Positions 25,757 to 36,004 are shown, counted from the stretch's first letter. The stretch is DNA of 64,000 nt from JAFAYN01 sp963733105 (GCA_963733105.1 CAVTCB010000020.1:124001-188000), one strand, 5' to 3'. Notes: a model not told the origin generated them from the letters alone. Translations and numbers: made by a program.

Positions 25757-26917
25757 ATGGCCCAGAGCAAGTTCCTGAGCGGGAAGCGGATCGAGCCGAA
25801 GCGGGTCGCCGCCGGGATGTCGGTCACCGACCTGGTGGACGGCACCTTCCAGGCGTACAACGCCGCCCGCCTCCGCGAGGCGTGCCACCTCCTCACCCGG
25901 CGGATGCTGGACGAGGACGTCACCGTGGGGCTCACCATGACGGGGGCGCTCACGCCCGCCGGGCTGGGGATGAGCGCGGTGATCCCGCTGATCGAGGCCG
26001 GGTTCGTGGACTGGATCATCTCCACCGGCGCCAACCTGTACCACGACACCCACTTCGGGATCGGCCTGGAGCTCCGGCAGGGGAACCCGCACGTGTCCGA
26101 CGTGGTGCTGCGCGACGAGGAGGTGGTGCGGATCTACGACATCTTCTTCGACTACTCGGTGCTCCTGGACACGGACGCCTTCTTCCGGCAGATCATCGGC
26201 TCGGAGGAGTTCCAGCGCCCCATGTCCACGGCGGAGTTCCACTACCTGTGCGGCCGGTACGTGGCGGCGCGCGAGGAGGAGCTGGGGATCGGGCGGAAGT
26301 CGCTCCTGGCGGCGGCGTACGAGCACGCGGTCCCCATCTACACCTCCTCGCCCGGCGACTCTTCCATCGGGATGAACGTGGCCGCCAAGGCGCTGCAGGG
26401 GAACAAGCTGATGTTCGACGTCAACGCCGACGTCAACGAGACGGCGGCCATCGTGCTGGACGCCAAGCGGCGCGGCGGCAAGAGCGCCATCTGGATCCTG
26501 GGCGGCGGGAGCCCCAAGAACTTCGCGCTCCAGACCGAGCCGCAGATCCAGGAGGTGATGGGGATCGACGAGCGCGGGCACGACTACTTCCTCCAGGTCA
26601 CCGACGCCCGCCCCGATACCGGCGGCCTCTCCGGCGCCACCCCGGCGGAGGCGGTGTCGTGGGGGAAGGTGGACCCGGACCGCCTCCCGGACGCGGTGGT
26701 GTGCTACCTGGACTCCACGGTGGCCCTCCCCATCATGGCCGCCTACGCGGTGGACAACCACGCCCCGCGCACGCCCAAGCGCCTGTTCGACCGCCGCGAC
26801 GAGATGATGGCGCGCATCGTGGAGGAGTACCGGCGCAGCGAGCGAAACGAGGCGTCGCAGGAGACCGCCCGCGAGCACGCCGTGCACGAGGGGAGCATGC
26901 TGGACCGCGACCGGTAG
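25757..26917 (+). CDS. Deoxyhypusine-synthase-family protein
   Basis: 386 residues with the DHS Rossmann fold: VTVGLTMTGALTPAGLGMSAVIPLIEAGFVDWIISTGANLYHD, YTSSPGDSSIGMN and GKSAIWILGGGSPKNFALQ. The Lys of GGGSPKN aligns with the catalytic Lys that forms the enzyme-butylamine imine. Bacteria lack eIF5A, so bacterial members are thought to transfer the aminobutyl group to small amines such as putrescine (homospermidine synthesis). A PLP-independent NAD+ reaction is expected. The start has no ribosome binding site and follows directly on a repeat. No polyamine gene is adjacent. Confidence 0.8.
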   Translation: MAQSKFLSGKRIEPKRVAAGMSVTDLVDGTFQAYNAARLREACHLLTRRMLDEDVTVGLTMTGALTPAGLGMSAVIPLIEAGFVDWIISTGANLYHDTHFGIGLELRQGNPHVSDVVLRDEEVVRIYDIFFDYSVLLDTDAFFRQIIGSEEFQRPMSTAEFHYLCGRYVAAREEELGIGRKSLLAAAYEHAVPIYTSSPGDSSIGMNVAAKALQGNKLMFDVNADVNETAAIVLDAKRRGGKSAIWILGGGSPKNFALQTEPQIQEVMGIDERGHDYFLQVTDARPDTGGLSGATPAEAVSWGKVDPDRLPDAVVCYLDSTVALPIMAAYAVDNHAPRTPKRLFDRRDEMMARIVEEYRRSERNEASQETAREHAVHEGSMLDRDR

Positions 26918-26934
26918 CGGACACCTGAAGAGCT

Positions 26935-29900
26935 CTAGCTGAACGACGGACCGGGGCGAGGCGCGGCCTTCGCCCCGGAACCCACCCCGACCACGTTGTC
27001 GTCGCGCTTGCGGTCGATCAGCTTCCCGTACGGGTCGATGCCGGCGCGGGCCGGCGCCCGCGGCACGACCACGGGATGGTCTGCCTGCCGCTGCGGATGC
27101 GGTGCCGCGCCAGGTGGAGCGGCGCGCCGGGCCCCTCGCCGCCGCCGGGCGCGAAGACGCCGATCTCGACCATGTCGTCCATCGGCACCTCGGTCTCCCT
27201 CCCGACGCTGTCGGCCCTCACCTTCCTCGCCACCACGTCGAGCGTCACGCGGTACGCCCCGGTGCCGGTCGGCTCCACGCGCGCCCGCTCCGCCTTCACG
27301 TCCCAGAGCGTCACCTCCTCGAAGAGGTCCCTGAGCAGGGGCCGGAGCGAGTCGGGGGTGGCCGCACGCAGCTCGGCGTACAGGTCGCGCGACGTCGGGT
27401 ACGGCGGCCGTCCGTCCCGGTGCTTCTCGAAGTAGCGCCGCAGCGCCGCGTTGACGCGCTCCTCGCCCAGCTGCTCCCGCAGCGTGTACAGGGCGACCGC
27501 GCCCTTGCGGTAGGCGATGTACGGCTGGTCCTCCACGTCGAGCAGCGGGACCTCGCGCGAGAAGCGCGCGCGGCCGGCCAGGTAGCGCTTCATCTGGAAG
27601 TCGTAGACCCGGCGGGCCGCCTCCGGGCCGTAGCTCTTCTCGGTCACCATCATCGCGCTGTAGTTGGCGAGCGACTCCGAGAGGAGCCCGTGGCCCCGCA
27701 CCGGGGCACCCCTGATCCGCCCGCCCCACCACTGGTGCGCGACCTCGTGCGCGGTCCCGTAGGACGCCTGGTCCACCTCGCCCTCGCGGAAGCGGGCCAG
27801 GAAGTAGTCCTCCGTGAAGCCGATGGTGTGCGGGTGCGCGATCCCGAAGTTCCCGTAGCGCGCGAACTCGACCACGCGGAGCTGGCTGGCCGGGTAGGGG
27901 CCGAACGCCCCGGTGAAGTACTCGAGCGACGCCTTCATGCTCCGGAGCGTCCGGTCCAGCGTGAAGGTGTGGGCCGGGTGGTGGTAGACGCGCAGCGCGA
28001 CGCCCCTCCACCGGTCCTCGCGCACCGCGTACCGGGCGGAGAAGACGGTGCCGTCCCACGCGGTCGGCGCCTCGGTCTCGTAGTGGAAGTAGCGCCGCCC
28101 GTTCTCCGTCCAGCTCCGGCGCAGCACGCCGGGCGTGACCGCGGTCTGGTCGGCCGACGTGCCCACGATCGTCTTCACGTGGACGAGGTCCGCGTCCCGC
28201 GCGGCGAAGCGGTACCGCCTCGCACCGGCGTCGTCGGGCCCGGGGAGCGGCGGCCGGGGCGCCAGTCCGAAGCGCTCGCGCTCCTCGTCGCCCGACAGCT
28301 CGAACACCCGCTGGTAGCCGACGATCGGCAGCCACCTGCGGTCGAAGTGGGCGCCGTTCCGGACCACGTCCGTCTGCATCCCGCCGTTCGGGAAGCCGCG
28401 CGGCCGGAACGCCACGTCGAACGCCAGCCGCAGCGAGTCGCCCGGCTGGAGGGGGCGCCCGAGCGCGTGGATGCGGTATCCGACGGCTTCGTCCACCCGC
28501 ACCGGCCTGGCCGCGCGGTCGAACGAGACCCGGCGCACCCGCATCTTCGGGTCGACGTACACGTGCACCGAGTCGATGGCGGCGCCGGTCCGGTTCACCA
28601 GGCGATAGCTGCCGCGCACGTGGAAGCCCGGCTGCTCGGGATGGATCTCCACGCGCAGATCCGCCGCGGTGACGACCGGCTGCGGCGCGTCCGCGAACCG
28701 CGCGTACCGCCGCTCGTACTCGACCTGCGGACGCACGGCCTCGTCCGGCGACCGGTACTCGTTGAGGACGTTGGTGTTGTAGAAGATGAAGCCGCCCAGC
28801 AGGAGGATCAGCGCCGCCGCCACGCCGGCCACCCGTGCCGTCGGCCCCGCGAGCCGCGCGCGCGCCGTGCGCAGCCGTCCCCCGGCGTCCCGCCCGCGCA
28901 CCCAGAACAGCGTCGCGACCACCCCCAGCAGCAGCGCCCACGCCGCCCAGTACAGCTTGAACCACACGAACGGGCCGACGAACGGGCCGAAGCCGTTCAT
29001 GTCCGAGTACGTCCACCCCGGGTCCATCCCGTAGAGGAGCAGGTTGTGCCGGACGATCCCGTTCTCCCGGACGACCACCCGGAGCACGCACGCCAGCAGC
29101 ACGACGATGTGGCCGAGGTACTTGTGGTTCACCACCACGTGGATCGCCATCGCGAGCGCGGCGAGGAGCACGTGGTCGGCGAGGTTCAGCCCGAAGAGGA
29201 TGCGGAGGTACAGGCCGAGCTCGAAGCGGTAGTAGCCCTGGAGCGCCTGGACCAGTAGGCCGCCGGCCATGAACGCGGCCTGGAACGCCGCGAGGATCGC
29301 GACGAAGGCCAGGAAGCGGCCGAGCAGCGTGACCCCCTCCGGCACCGGCGACGGCATCGGCGATCTCGGCCACGCCCACGTCGCGGTCCTTCCACACCAG
29401 CTCACCCGCGAAGACGGCGATGAGCACGAAGATGACCGGCGTGATGCGGCCGCTCAGCACCGTGACGGCGACGAGGTGCGTGACCGGCCAGGTGGAGGTG
29501 TCGAAGACGGTCTCGGCCACGCTCCACCCCATCAGCAGGACGAGACCGATCCCGCCGGCGAGGGCCGCGAGAAAGGCGCGGCTCCCCGCGATCTCCTCCA
29601 GCGAGCCGCGCGCGACGGCGAGCGTCTGCCGCACCCGGGTGCGGGGCCCGAACGTCCCCGCGACGCGCGGCACCGCCGCCGGCCGGGCGCGCTCCGGCAC
29701 CGGGTCGGCCGCGGCCCGCCGCCCCCCGCGCCGGCCGCCGCCACCGTCGGCGTGCGCGAACCGGAACCGCGCGGTGGAGGAGGACGAGGAGCGCCGCCGC
29801 GGCCGCGAGCCACACCACGCGGTTCGCCACCATCGTCGCGGGAAAGCCGAGGAGCCGGGTGTTCCGCTCGGCCTCCGTCCAGAGCTCGATCATGTCCTGC

Positions 29901-30535
29901 GCCGCGGCCATCCCGAACGGGTCGGCCAGCGCGGCCAGCGTCGGGTCGGTGATGTAGCGGCGGCTGCCGGCGGCGAACAGGTAGCCGACGAAGAGGCCGA
30001 TCGCGCCGAGGTACACCGGGATCGCCTTGCGGGTCAGCACGGCGATCGTGAACAGGATGGAGCCCACCACCACCATGTTCGGCAGCAGGAAGAGCAGGAA
30101 CGGCTGCACGTACGCCCCCGCCCGGAACGGGCCGAACTCCGCCGCGTTCCGCCAGATCAGCATGGTGGCCGCGAGGGCCAGCGGGATCGCGGCCAGGACC
30201 AGGGCGTTGACCACGAGCGCGGCGAGGAAGCGGCCGCCGAGGTACTCGGCCCTGCCGAGCGGCGAGGTGAAGAGGAGCGGGTCCATTCCGGCCTCCACGT
30301 CGCGGAGCGCCGCGTCGGCGAAGAGCGCCGCCGTGACCAGCATCCCGAACATCCCGGCGATCAGGGCGAACTCGGCGAGCCGCTCCGGCGCGTTGAGATG
30401 GACGGGGCCGCCGCCGCCGGTGTTCGAGGGGATGAACGTGGACGCGAGGCCGAACAGGATCGCGGCGTAGATCCAGGTGGCCGGGCGGCGCAGGCTGTAC
30501 CCGAGCTCGAAGCCGAAGACCTCGCGGAGCTTCAC
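26935..30535 (-). CDS. ABC-2 permease fused to M1-family aminopeptidase, three frameshifts
   Basis: The gene begins at GTG 30535, overlapping the ATPase stop (GTGA). Residues 1-420 are a multi-span ABC-2 permease (VFGFELGYSLRRPATWIYAAILFG). The rest is a periplasm-facing peptidase with the M1 zinc motif HEVAHQWWG near residue 928 and SLANYSAMM with the third ligand Glu. Frame changes occur near 29770, 29350 and 27075, all in GC-rich simple sequence, so about 1200 residues are restored by three single-base corrections. The fused permease-peptidase next to an ATPase is a known Gemmatimonadota/Bacteroidota arrangement for export with processing. The substrate is unknown. Confidence 0.8.
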
Positions 30536-31437
30536 GACGCCGCCCCCGCTTCCGCCTTCCGCCGCCCCGCGTGTCCGGCCATGACGCTGAAGTACACGTC
30601 CTTCAGGTCCGGCTCCACCGGGACGAACTCCGCTCCCGGCGGCGTCTCCGCGTGGACGTGCACGACCGTCCGCCCCCCCAGCAGCTTGGTGGAGATCACC
30701 GGGAGCTCGCGCTCCACCGCCGGCAGCTCGTCCCGGCTCACGGTCCGGCGCCAGATCCGCCCCCGCAGCTCCTCCACCGCGCGCAGCGGCTCCGCCTCGA
30801 GGAGGATCTCGCCCCGGTCGATGATCGCCATGCGGCTGCACAGCTCCTCCACGTCCTCGACGATGTGCGTCGAGAGGATGACCGCGCTCTCCTCGCCGAT
30901 CTCGCCCAGCAGGTTCAGGAAGCGGACCCGCTCCGCCGGGTCCAGTCCCGCGGTCGGCTCGTCGACGATGATCAGCTTCGGGTTGCCCAGCAGCGCGACG
31001 GCGACGCCCAGGCGCTGCCGCATCCCGCCGGAGAAGGTGCCGACCTTCCGGCCGCGCACCTCCCACAGGTTGGTCCGCCGGAGCAGCGACTCGACGACGT
31101 CGCGCCTCGTCCCTGGCTCGGCGAGGCCCTTCAGCACCGCGAAGTGCTCGAGCAGCCGCTCCGCCTTCACCTGCGGGTAGAAGCCGAACGACTGCGGCAG
31201 GTAGCCGAGCGTCTGCCGCACCGCGTCCTTCTGCCGCACGACGTCGAGGTCGCCCAGGCGGACGGTGCCGGCGTCCGGCTCCTGGAGCGTGGCGAGGATG
31301 CGCATCAGCGTGGACTTGCCGGCGCCGTTGGGCCCCAGCAGGCCGTACATCCCCGCCGGGATGGTGAGCGTCACGTCCTTCAGCGCCTGCACGCCGTTGG
31401 CGTAGGTCTTGGACACATCGCGAATCTGCAGTTCCAT
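30532..31437 (-). CDS. ABC transporter ATPase
   Basis: 301 residues. Walker A GPNGAGKST near residue 36, Q-loop LPQSFGFYP, signature FSGGMRQRLGVAVALLG, Walker B LIIVDEPTAGLDP and the switch His in STHIVEDV. The C-terminal 85 residues are the usual drug/lipid exporter extension. It powers the permease-peptidase encoded next, with which it overlaps by 4 bp. The ATG at 31437 is preferred over a GTG seven codons upstream. A palindrome in the promoter suggests repression by a small regulator. Confidence 0.93.
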   Translation of the reverse strand: MELQIRDVSKTYANGVQALKDVTLTIPAGMYGLLGPNGAGKSTLMRILATLQEPDAGTVRLGDLDVVRQKDAVRQTLGYLPQSFGFYPQVKAERLLEHFAVLKGLAEPGTRRDVVESLLRRTNLWEVRGRKVGTFSGGMRQRLGVAVALLGNPKLIIVDEPTAGLDPAERVRFLNLLGEIGEESAVILSTHIVEDVEELCSRMAIIDRGEILLEAEPLRAVEELRGRIWRRTVSRDELPAVERELPVISTKLLGGRTVVHVHAETPPGAEFVPVEPDLKDVYFSVMAGHAGRRKAEAGAAS

Positions 31438-31473
31438 GGCCGCCTGTCGTCGTTTCACGGTGCCGGGGCGCTA

Positions 31474-31502
31474 AATATTTTGTGAAGTACTTTACGCAGC
31501 AA
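31474..31502 (-). promoter_or_regulatory. Promoter and operator of the ABC transporter operon
   Basis: On the minus strand TTGCTG (31502-31497) and AATATT (31479-31474) are 17 bp apart. The spacer holds the near-palindrome GTAAAGTACTTCAC (31482-31495), core AAGTACTT. The region is strongly AT-rich against a GC-rich background. A GntR-type or similar repressor site is plausible; no regulator gene is adjacent. Confidence 0.55.
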
Positions 31503-31558
31503 AGATATCACGCGCAAGTGGAGGCTGACGCGGCGCCCCCGGGTGACTCTCCGCCCCC

Positions 31559-31587
31559 TTGACTGCGCCAATGGCGTAGAATATCAT
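31559..31587 (+). promoter_or_regulatory. Promoter of the RelE/Xre module, possibly leaderless
   Basis: TTGACT (31559-31564) and TATCAT (31582-31587) have a 17-bp spacer. The ATG of the toxin is at 31595, so transcription would start at or within a base or two of the initiation codon. Confidence 0.6.
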
Positions 31588-31594
31588 CACATTC

Positions 31595-31930
31595 ATGATC
31601 TTCGTCGAGACGCGGGTCTTCAGTCGATATCGCGCTGAGCATCTGGGCGAAGAGCAATTCCGTGCCTTGCAGGGCGTGCTAGTGGATGATCCCACGGCCG
31701 GGGTCCTGATTCCGGGCACCGGCGGCCTCCGAAAGCTGCGCTGGTCCGCGGGCGGACGGGGCAAACGCGGCGGAGTACGCATCATCTACTTCCCGCTCCT
31801 CACCCGGAGCATGGTTCTCCTGCTTCTCCTGTATCCGAAGAACGAACAGGAGGATCTCACGCCGGAGCAGAAGAGGGTCCTGCGCGCACTGGTCGAGGCG
31901 GAAATCGCAGCACGGAGTGACGATCCATGA
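31595..31930 (+). CDS. RelE/HigB2-family toxin
   Basis: 111 residues. The RelE-type fold is seen in LGEEQFRALQGVLVDDPTAGVLIPGTGGLRKLRWSAGGRGKRGGVRIIYF, with the basic strand that carries catalytic Arg/Lys, then LLLLLYPKNEQEDLTPEQKRVL. This is the HigB2/YgjN arm of the superfamily, an mRNA interferase acting on the ribosome. It overlaps its antitoxin gene by 4 bp (ATGA). Base composition is lower in GC than the chromosome around it, consistent with a mobile module. Confidence 0.88.
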   Translation: MIFVETRVFSRYRAEHLGEEQFRALQGVLVDDPTAGVLIPGTGGLRKLRWSAGGRGKRGGVRIIYFPLLTRSMVLLLLLYPKNEQEDLTPEQKRVLRALVEAEIAARSDDP

Positions 31931-32211
31931 AGGACGATCTGTTCGACGAGCTCGTGGAGAGTGTGAAGGAAGCGGGAGCGTACCTGCGCGGCGAAACGCC
32001 CGCCGCCGAGGTGAGCTTCGTCGGGGAGCCGGACCCCCGCTCCATCCGTGACGGGCTGGGCCTGACACAGGAGCAGTTCGCGGCTGCGCTCTGTATCAGC
32101 GTCAAGACGCTGCGCAACTGGGAGCAGGGCCGCCGCCAGCCCACCGGCCCTGCCATGCGGCTGCTCCAGATCGCCGCGAAGCATCCCGAGATCATTCTCG
32201 AAGCCGCGTAA
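31927..32211 (+). CDS. XRE-type antitoxin, NadS/HigA2-like
   Basis: 94 residues. An N-terminal toxin-binding segment (FDELVESVKEAGAYLRGE) is followed by a helix-turn-helix: SIRDGLGLTQEQFAAALCISVKTLRNWEQGRRQPTGPAMRLLQIA, with the signature TLRNWEQGRR. These HigA2/NadS-type antitoxins typically bind the module's own promoter. It is coupled to the toxin by a 4-bp overlap. No terminator is evident before the amidohydrolase, which starts 57 bp on. Confidence 0.9.
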   Translation: MKDDLFDELVESVKEAGAYLRGETPAAEVSFVGEPDPRSIRDGLGLTQEQFAAALCISVKTLRNWEQGRRQPTGPAMRLLQIAAKHPEIILEAA

Positions 32212-32268
32212 CTCTCCACCGCGCCCGGGCCGTTCCGCGCCCTCGTACTCCCGCACCTCCGCACCGCC

Positions 32269-33435
32269 ATGGCCACCGCCGAGCTGGACCTGCTGATCGA
32301 GACGCGCCGCGACCTGCACCGCCACCCGGAGCTGGGTTTCCAGGAGCACCGCACCGCGGGGATCGTCGCGGAGCGGCTGCGCGCCGCGGGGTACGAGGTC
32401 CGCACCGGGATCGCGGAGACGGGAGTGGTGGGCACGCTGCGCGGGGGCGCGGGGGACGGCCCCACGCTCCTCCTCCGCGCGGACATGGACGCGCTCCCCA
32501 TCGTGGAGGAGTGCGGGCACGACTTCGTCTCCACGCACCCGGGGGTGATGCACGCCTGCGGGCACGACGCGCACGTGGCGGTCGGGCTGGCGGTGGCGGA
32601 GCGGCTGGCGGCCTCGCGCGGGCGCTGGCCGGGGACGGTGAAGTACGTGTTCCAGCCCGCCGAGGAGGGCGGCGGCGGCGCCCTCCGCATGGTGGAGGAG
32701 GGGGTGCTGGAGGGGGTGGACTTCGCGCTGGGGCTGCACGTCTGGCTGGGGCTCCCCAGCGGGACCGTGGGCGTGGTGCCCGGGCCGTTCATGGCCTCCG
32801 CGGCCGACTTCGAGATCACCGTCCGGGGGCGCGGCGGGCACGGCGCCATCCCCGACGAGACCGTGGACGCGGTCCTGGTGGGGAGCCAGGTGGTGACGGC
32901 GCTGCAGAGCGTCGTCTCGCGCAGCGTCTCCCCGCTGCAGGCCGCCGTGGTCTCGGTGGGGGCCTTCCACGCGGGGGAGGCCTTCAACGTGATCGCGGAC
33001 ACCGCCGTGCTGCGGGGGACGGCGCGCACCTTCACTCCCGCCCTGTGCGACGAGCTCCCCCGGCGGATGGAGCGGGTGGTGGCGGGGGTGTGCGCGGCGA
33101 TGGGGGCGGAGTACGCCTTCCACTACGACCAGAACACCCCGCCCACCATCAACGACGCAGGGGTGGCCGAGCAGGTGCGCGCCGCCGCGGAGGAGGTGGT
33201 GGGGCGGGACCGCCTGCGCACCGACCCCGACGTGCGCACCATGGCCGCGGAGGACTTCGCCGAGTTCCTCGTGCGCGTCCCGGGGTGCTACTTCTTCGTG
33301 GGCGGGCGCAGCGAGGAGAAGGGGATGGTCCACCCGCACCACTCCCCCCGCTTCGACGTGTGCGAGGACTGCCTCCCCGTGGCGGTGGAGGTGCTGGAGC
33401 GCGCGGCGCTCCGGGTGCTGCACGGCAGGGGGTAG
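32269..33435 (+). CDS. M20 family metallopeptidase/amidohydrolase (hippurate hydrolase type)
   Basis: 388 residues. The M20D motifs are all visible: DLHRHPELGFQEH, LLRADMDALPI, HACGHDAHVAVGLAVAE with metal-binding His, FQPAEEGGGGALRMVEEG with catalytic Glu pair, and the dimerisation-domain GRGGHGAIPDETVDAV. A closing His lies in HPHHSPRFD. It cleaves N-acyl amino acids, hippurate or indole conjugates in the cytoplasm. The start has no strong ribosome binding site. It converges on the ABM gene at 33460. Confidence 0.9.
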   Translation: MATAELDLLIETRRDLHRHPELGFQEHRTAGIVAERLRAAGYEVRTGIAETGVVGTLRGGAGDGPTLLLRADMDALPIVEECGHDFVSTHPGVMHACGHDAHVAVGLAVAERLAASRGRWPGTVKYVFQPAEEGGGGALRMVEEGVLEGVDFALGLHVWLGLPSGTVGVVPGPFMASAADFEITVRGRGGHGAIPDETVDAVLVGSQVVTALQSVVSRSVSPLQAAVVSVGAFHAGEAFNVIADTAVLRGTARTFTPALCDELPRRMERVVAGVCAAMGAEYAFHYDQNTPPTINDAGVAEQVRAAAEEVVGRDRLRTDPDVRTMAAEDFAEFLVRVPGCYFFVGGRSEEKGMVHPHHSPRFDVCEDCLPVAVEVLERAALRVLHGRG

Positions 33436-33459
33436 CCGGGCGGATGCGGAAGAAACCGT

Positions 33460-33756
33460 CTACGCGGTCGGGACGTCCACCCGCACGGGGCCCGAGATGA
33501 TCTGCGGCGGCCCCGAGACGAGGTTCGCCATGTTCTCCTGCACCCACTCCGTGGCCCACAGGGTGGCCGCCGCAGCCTCGTCCCGGGTGCGGAAGAGGCT
33601 CACCGTGACCACGGTCCCGTCCCCCGGGTCCATGACCCGGTAGGAGACGAATCCGGGGGCCTGCTCCAGGGTCGGGAGGAAGTCCTCCTGGGCCAGGCGG
33701 AGGATCTCTTCCAGCGAACCCCAGTGGATGGGGTACTGCCGGATGGTCATGTACAT
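33460..33756 (-). CDS. Small ABM-like protein
   Basis: 98 residues, ferredoxin-like ABM/Dabb fold: YMTIRQYPIHWGSLEEILRLAQEDFLPTLEQAPGFVSYRVMDPGDGTVVTVSLFRTRDEAAAATLWATEWV. The aromatic residues and central strands fit the family, whose members act as monooxygenases or small-molecule binders. The start may be the ATG at 33756 or 33750. It has its own promoter at 33828-33856. The function is not specific. Confidence 0.75.
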   Translation of the reverse strand: MYMTIRQYPIHWGSLEEILRLAQEDFLPTLEQAPGFVSYRVMDPGDGTVVTVSLFRTRDEAAAATLWATEWVQENMANLVSGPPQIISGPVRVDVPTA

Positions 33757-33827
33757 GGCGGGCGTCTCGGGACGGGGTGGCGCGGGGGCGCCTGGGGAAG
33801 GCGGGGAGGTGGAGCCGGAATACCTGC

Positions 33828-33856
33828 ATGATACGCCGCGAGCGTGCGGCGGGCAA
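33828..33856 (-). promoter_or_regulatory. Promoter of the 33460-33756 gene
   Basis: Minus-strand TTGCCC (33856-33851) and TATCAT (33833-33828) are separated by 17 bp. The T-tract of the GlsB terminator lies just upstream. Confidence 0.55.
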
Positions 33857-33858
33857 GC

Positions 33859-33893
33859 AAAACCGGCGGGTCACATTCACATGAACCCGCCGG
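33859..33893 (-). terminator. Intrinsic terminator of the GlsB operon
   Basis: Minus-strand stem CCGGCGGGT/ACCCGCCGG (33893-33885 with 33871-33863) with a 13-base loop, followed by TTTTGCTTG. It is 25 bp after the GlsB stop. Confidence 0.8.
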
Positions 33894-33917
33894 CCGCTCA
33901 CATCACATCCCTCCGTG

Positions 33918-34169
33918 TCAGGCTCTTCCTCTTCGTATGAGCCGGAGGAGGAAGATCAGCACCACGGCGCCGACGAAGGCGGTGAAGATGGTCCCCGCCA
34001 GCCCGGCGAACGGGGTGCCCACGCCGAGCTGGCGGAAGATCCACCCGCCCAGGAACGCTCCCACGATCCCGATTACGATGTCACCGATGATCCCGAAGCC
34101 GCCCCCCATGACCAGGGAGGCGAGCACTCCGGCCACCAGTCCCACGATGATCCAGGCCAGCAGGTCCAT
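33918..34169 (-). CDS. GlsB/YeaQ/YmgE family stress membrane protein
   Basis: 83 residues: MDLLAWIIVGLVAGVLASLVMGGGFGIIGDIVIGIVGAFLGGWIF, the canonical transglycosylase-associated-protein family. Three hydrophobic segments with glycine-rich helices place it in the inner membrane. Members respond to stress and are often encoded near envelope or DNA-damage genes; a specific activity is not known. It lies 13 bp after the small acidic protein gene and is closed by a strong terminator. Confidence 0.93.
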   Translation of the reverse strand: MDLLAWIIVGLVAGVLASLVMGGGFGIIGDIVIGIVGAFLGGWIFRQLGVGTPFAGLAGTIFTAFVGAVVLIFLLRLIRRGRA

Positions 34170-34181
34170 GTCCTCTCCTCG

Positions 34182-34406
34182 TCAGTCGTCCTGACCGGTT
34201 CGGGTGAGCCCCAGGGCGCCGTCGTCCTCGCCCTTCTGCACTTCGCTCTGGTCGGGGCGGTCGATCCTCCGGGCGCCGGCCGCGTCCTGGCGGTCCGTCT
34301 CCTCGTGGATGATGGCGTGCAGCGGCCCCTCGTCGCTGTCGTCCTCGCTGATCCGCGGCGTCCCCGGTGAGACCGGGGTCCGCTCGCTGAGTCGATCCCG
34401 CTCCAT
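34182..34406 (-). CDS. Small acidic hydrophilic protein, cotranscribed with GlsB
   Basis: 74 residues from the ATG at 34406, which has a GGAGGG ribosome binding site. The sequence is rich in Asp, Glu, Arg and Gln with no hydrophobic core: RISEDDSDEGPLHAIIHEE, QSEVQKGEDDGALGLT. It looks intrinsically disordered. Upstream open sequence belongs to repeat DNA, so the start is secure. Partnership with the stress protein GlsB is inferred from 13-bp spacing only. No family recognised. Confidence 0.6.
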   Translation of the reverse strand: MERDRLSERTPVSPGTPRISEDDSDEGPLHAIIHEETDRQDAAGARRIDRPDQSEVQKGEDDGALGLTRTGQDD

Positions 34407-34506
34407 GCAGCCCTCCGTATGCTGTCGTTCCTCGCGTCCGTGCCCTGTGAGGCGACAGGCGCAATTCACGTTCCCCGGGAGCAGATGGGACGGAAGCGCG
34501 GAACTG

Positions 34507-34580
34507 CAGGGGATAGGGAACAGGGGACAGGGGACAGCAAGCAACGACGGGGCGGCACCGCGAAGGTGCCGCCCCGTCGT
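34507..34580 (-). terminator. CAGGGGACAG repeat and a 16-bp hairpin downstream of metK
   Basis: 34507-34538 repeats the CAGGGGATAGGGAA/CAGGGGACAG motif seen at 25661. The stem ACGACGGGGCGGCACC (34544-34559) pairs perfectly with GGTGCCGCCCCGTCGT (34565-34580) over a five-base loop. In the minus direction this lies after metK and hairpin copy C, so it may end the metK transcript. Confidence 0.55.
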
Positions 34581-34586
34581 TCGTCG

Positions 34587-34739
34587 TTCCGCAGTATCCA
34601 TCGAAAGATGTTCGGAGGGAGACAGCCGGGCAGTTTCGGCTGGCTCCCTCCGGGGCGGGGAGACTCGCGGGCTGTTTCGCGAGGCTCACCGCCCCCGCGC
34701 AGGAGACCGGCGCTGTTTGCCGGGCTCCGGAGCGGCCCC
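34587..34739 (+). repeat. Three-hairpin repeat element, copy C
   Basis: Plus-strand order: flank TTCCGCAGTATCCATCGAAA, then GGAGGGAGAC-AGCCG-(loop CAGTTT)-CGGCT-GGCTCCCTCC, GGGGAGAC-TCGCG-(loop CTGTTT)-CGCGA-GGCTCACC, and GGAGAC-CGGC-(loop CTGTTT)-GCCG-GGCTCCGGAGCGGCCCC. Its 3' end lies 13 bp from the metK stop codon on the opposite strand. Orientation relative to the neighbouring gene's stop matches copies B and D. Confidence 0.85.
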
Positions 34740-34752
34740 TACGCAGAGAGCA

Positions 34753-35901
<1,149 letters not shown>

Positions 35902-35962
35902 GGATCTCCTTCGGTGTGGCGGGGAGGGGAAAGGGAACGGATGCTCGGTACGGTCGGGACGG

Positions 35963-35996
35963 AAAAAGGGCTCTCCGTCGTGAGGACGGAGAGCCC
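35963..35996 (-). terminator. Intrinsic terminator in the metK leader
   Basis: On the minus strand GGGCTCTCCGTC (35996-35985) pairs with GACGGAGAGCCC (35979-35968) around a five-base loop, then TTTTT (35967-35963). It stands about 60 bp before the metK start, directly downstream of the candidate aptamer, as expected for transcriptional attenuation. Confidence 0.85.
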
Positions 35997-36004
35997 TTGC
36001 GCGA

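Noticed and set aside
34081..34689. Minus-strand open frame through the metK-GlsB interval
   Set aside because: It is made from hairpin copy C and the CAGGGGACAG repeat. The same peptide-like strings (for example GEPRK and RRVSLR) appear in frames over other copies, so it reflects repeats and not a protein.
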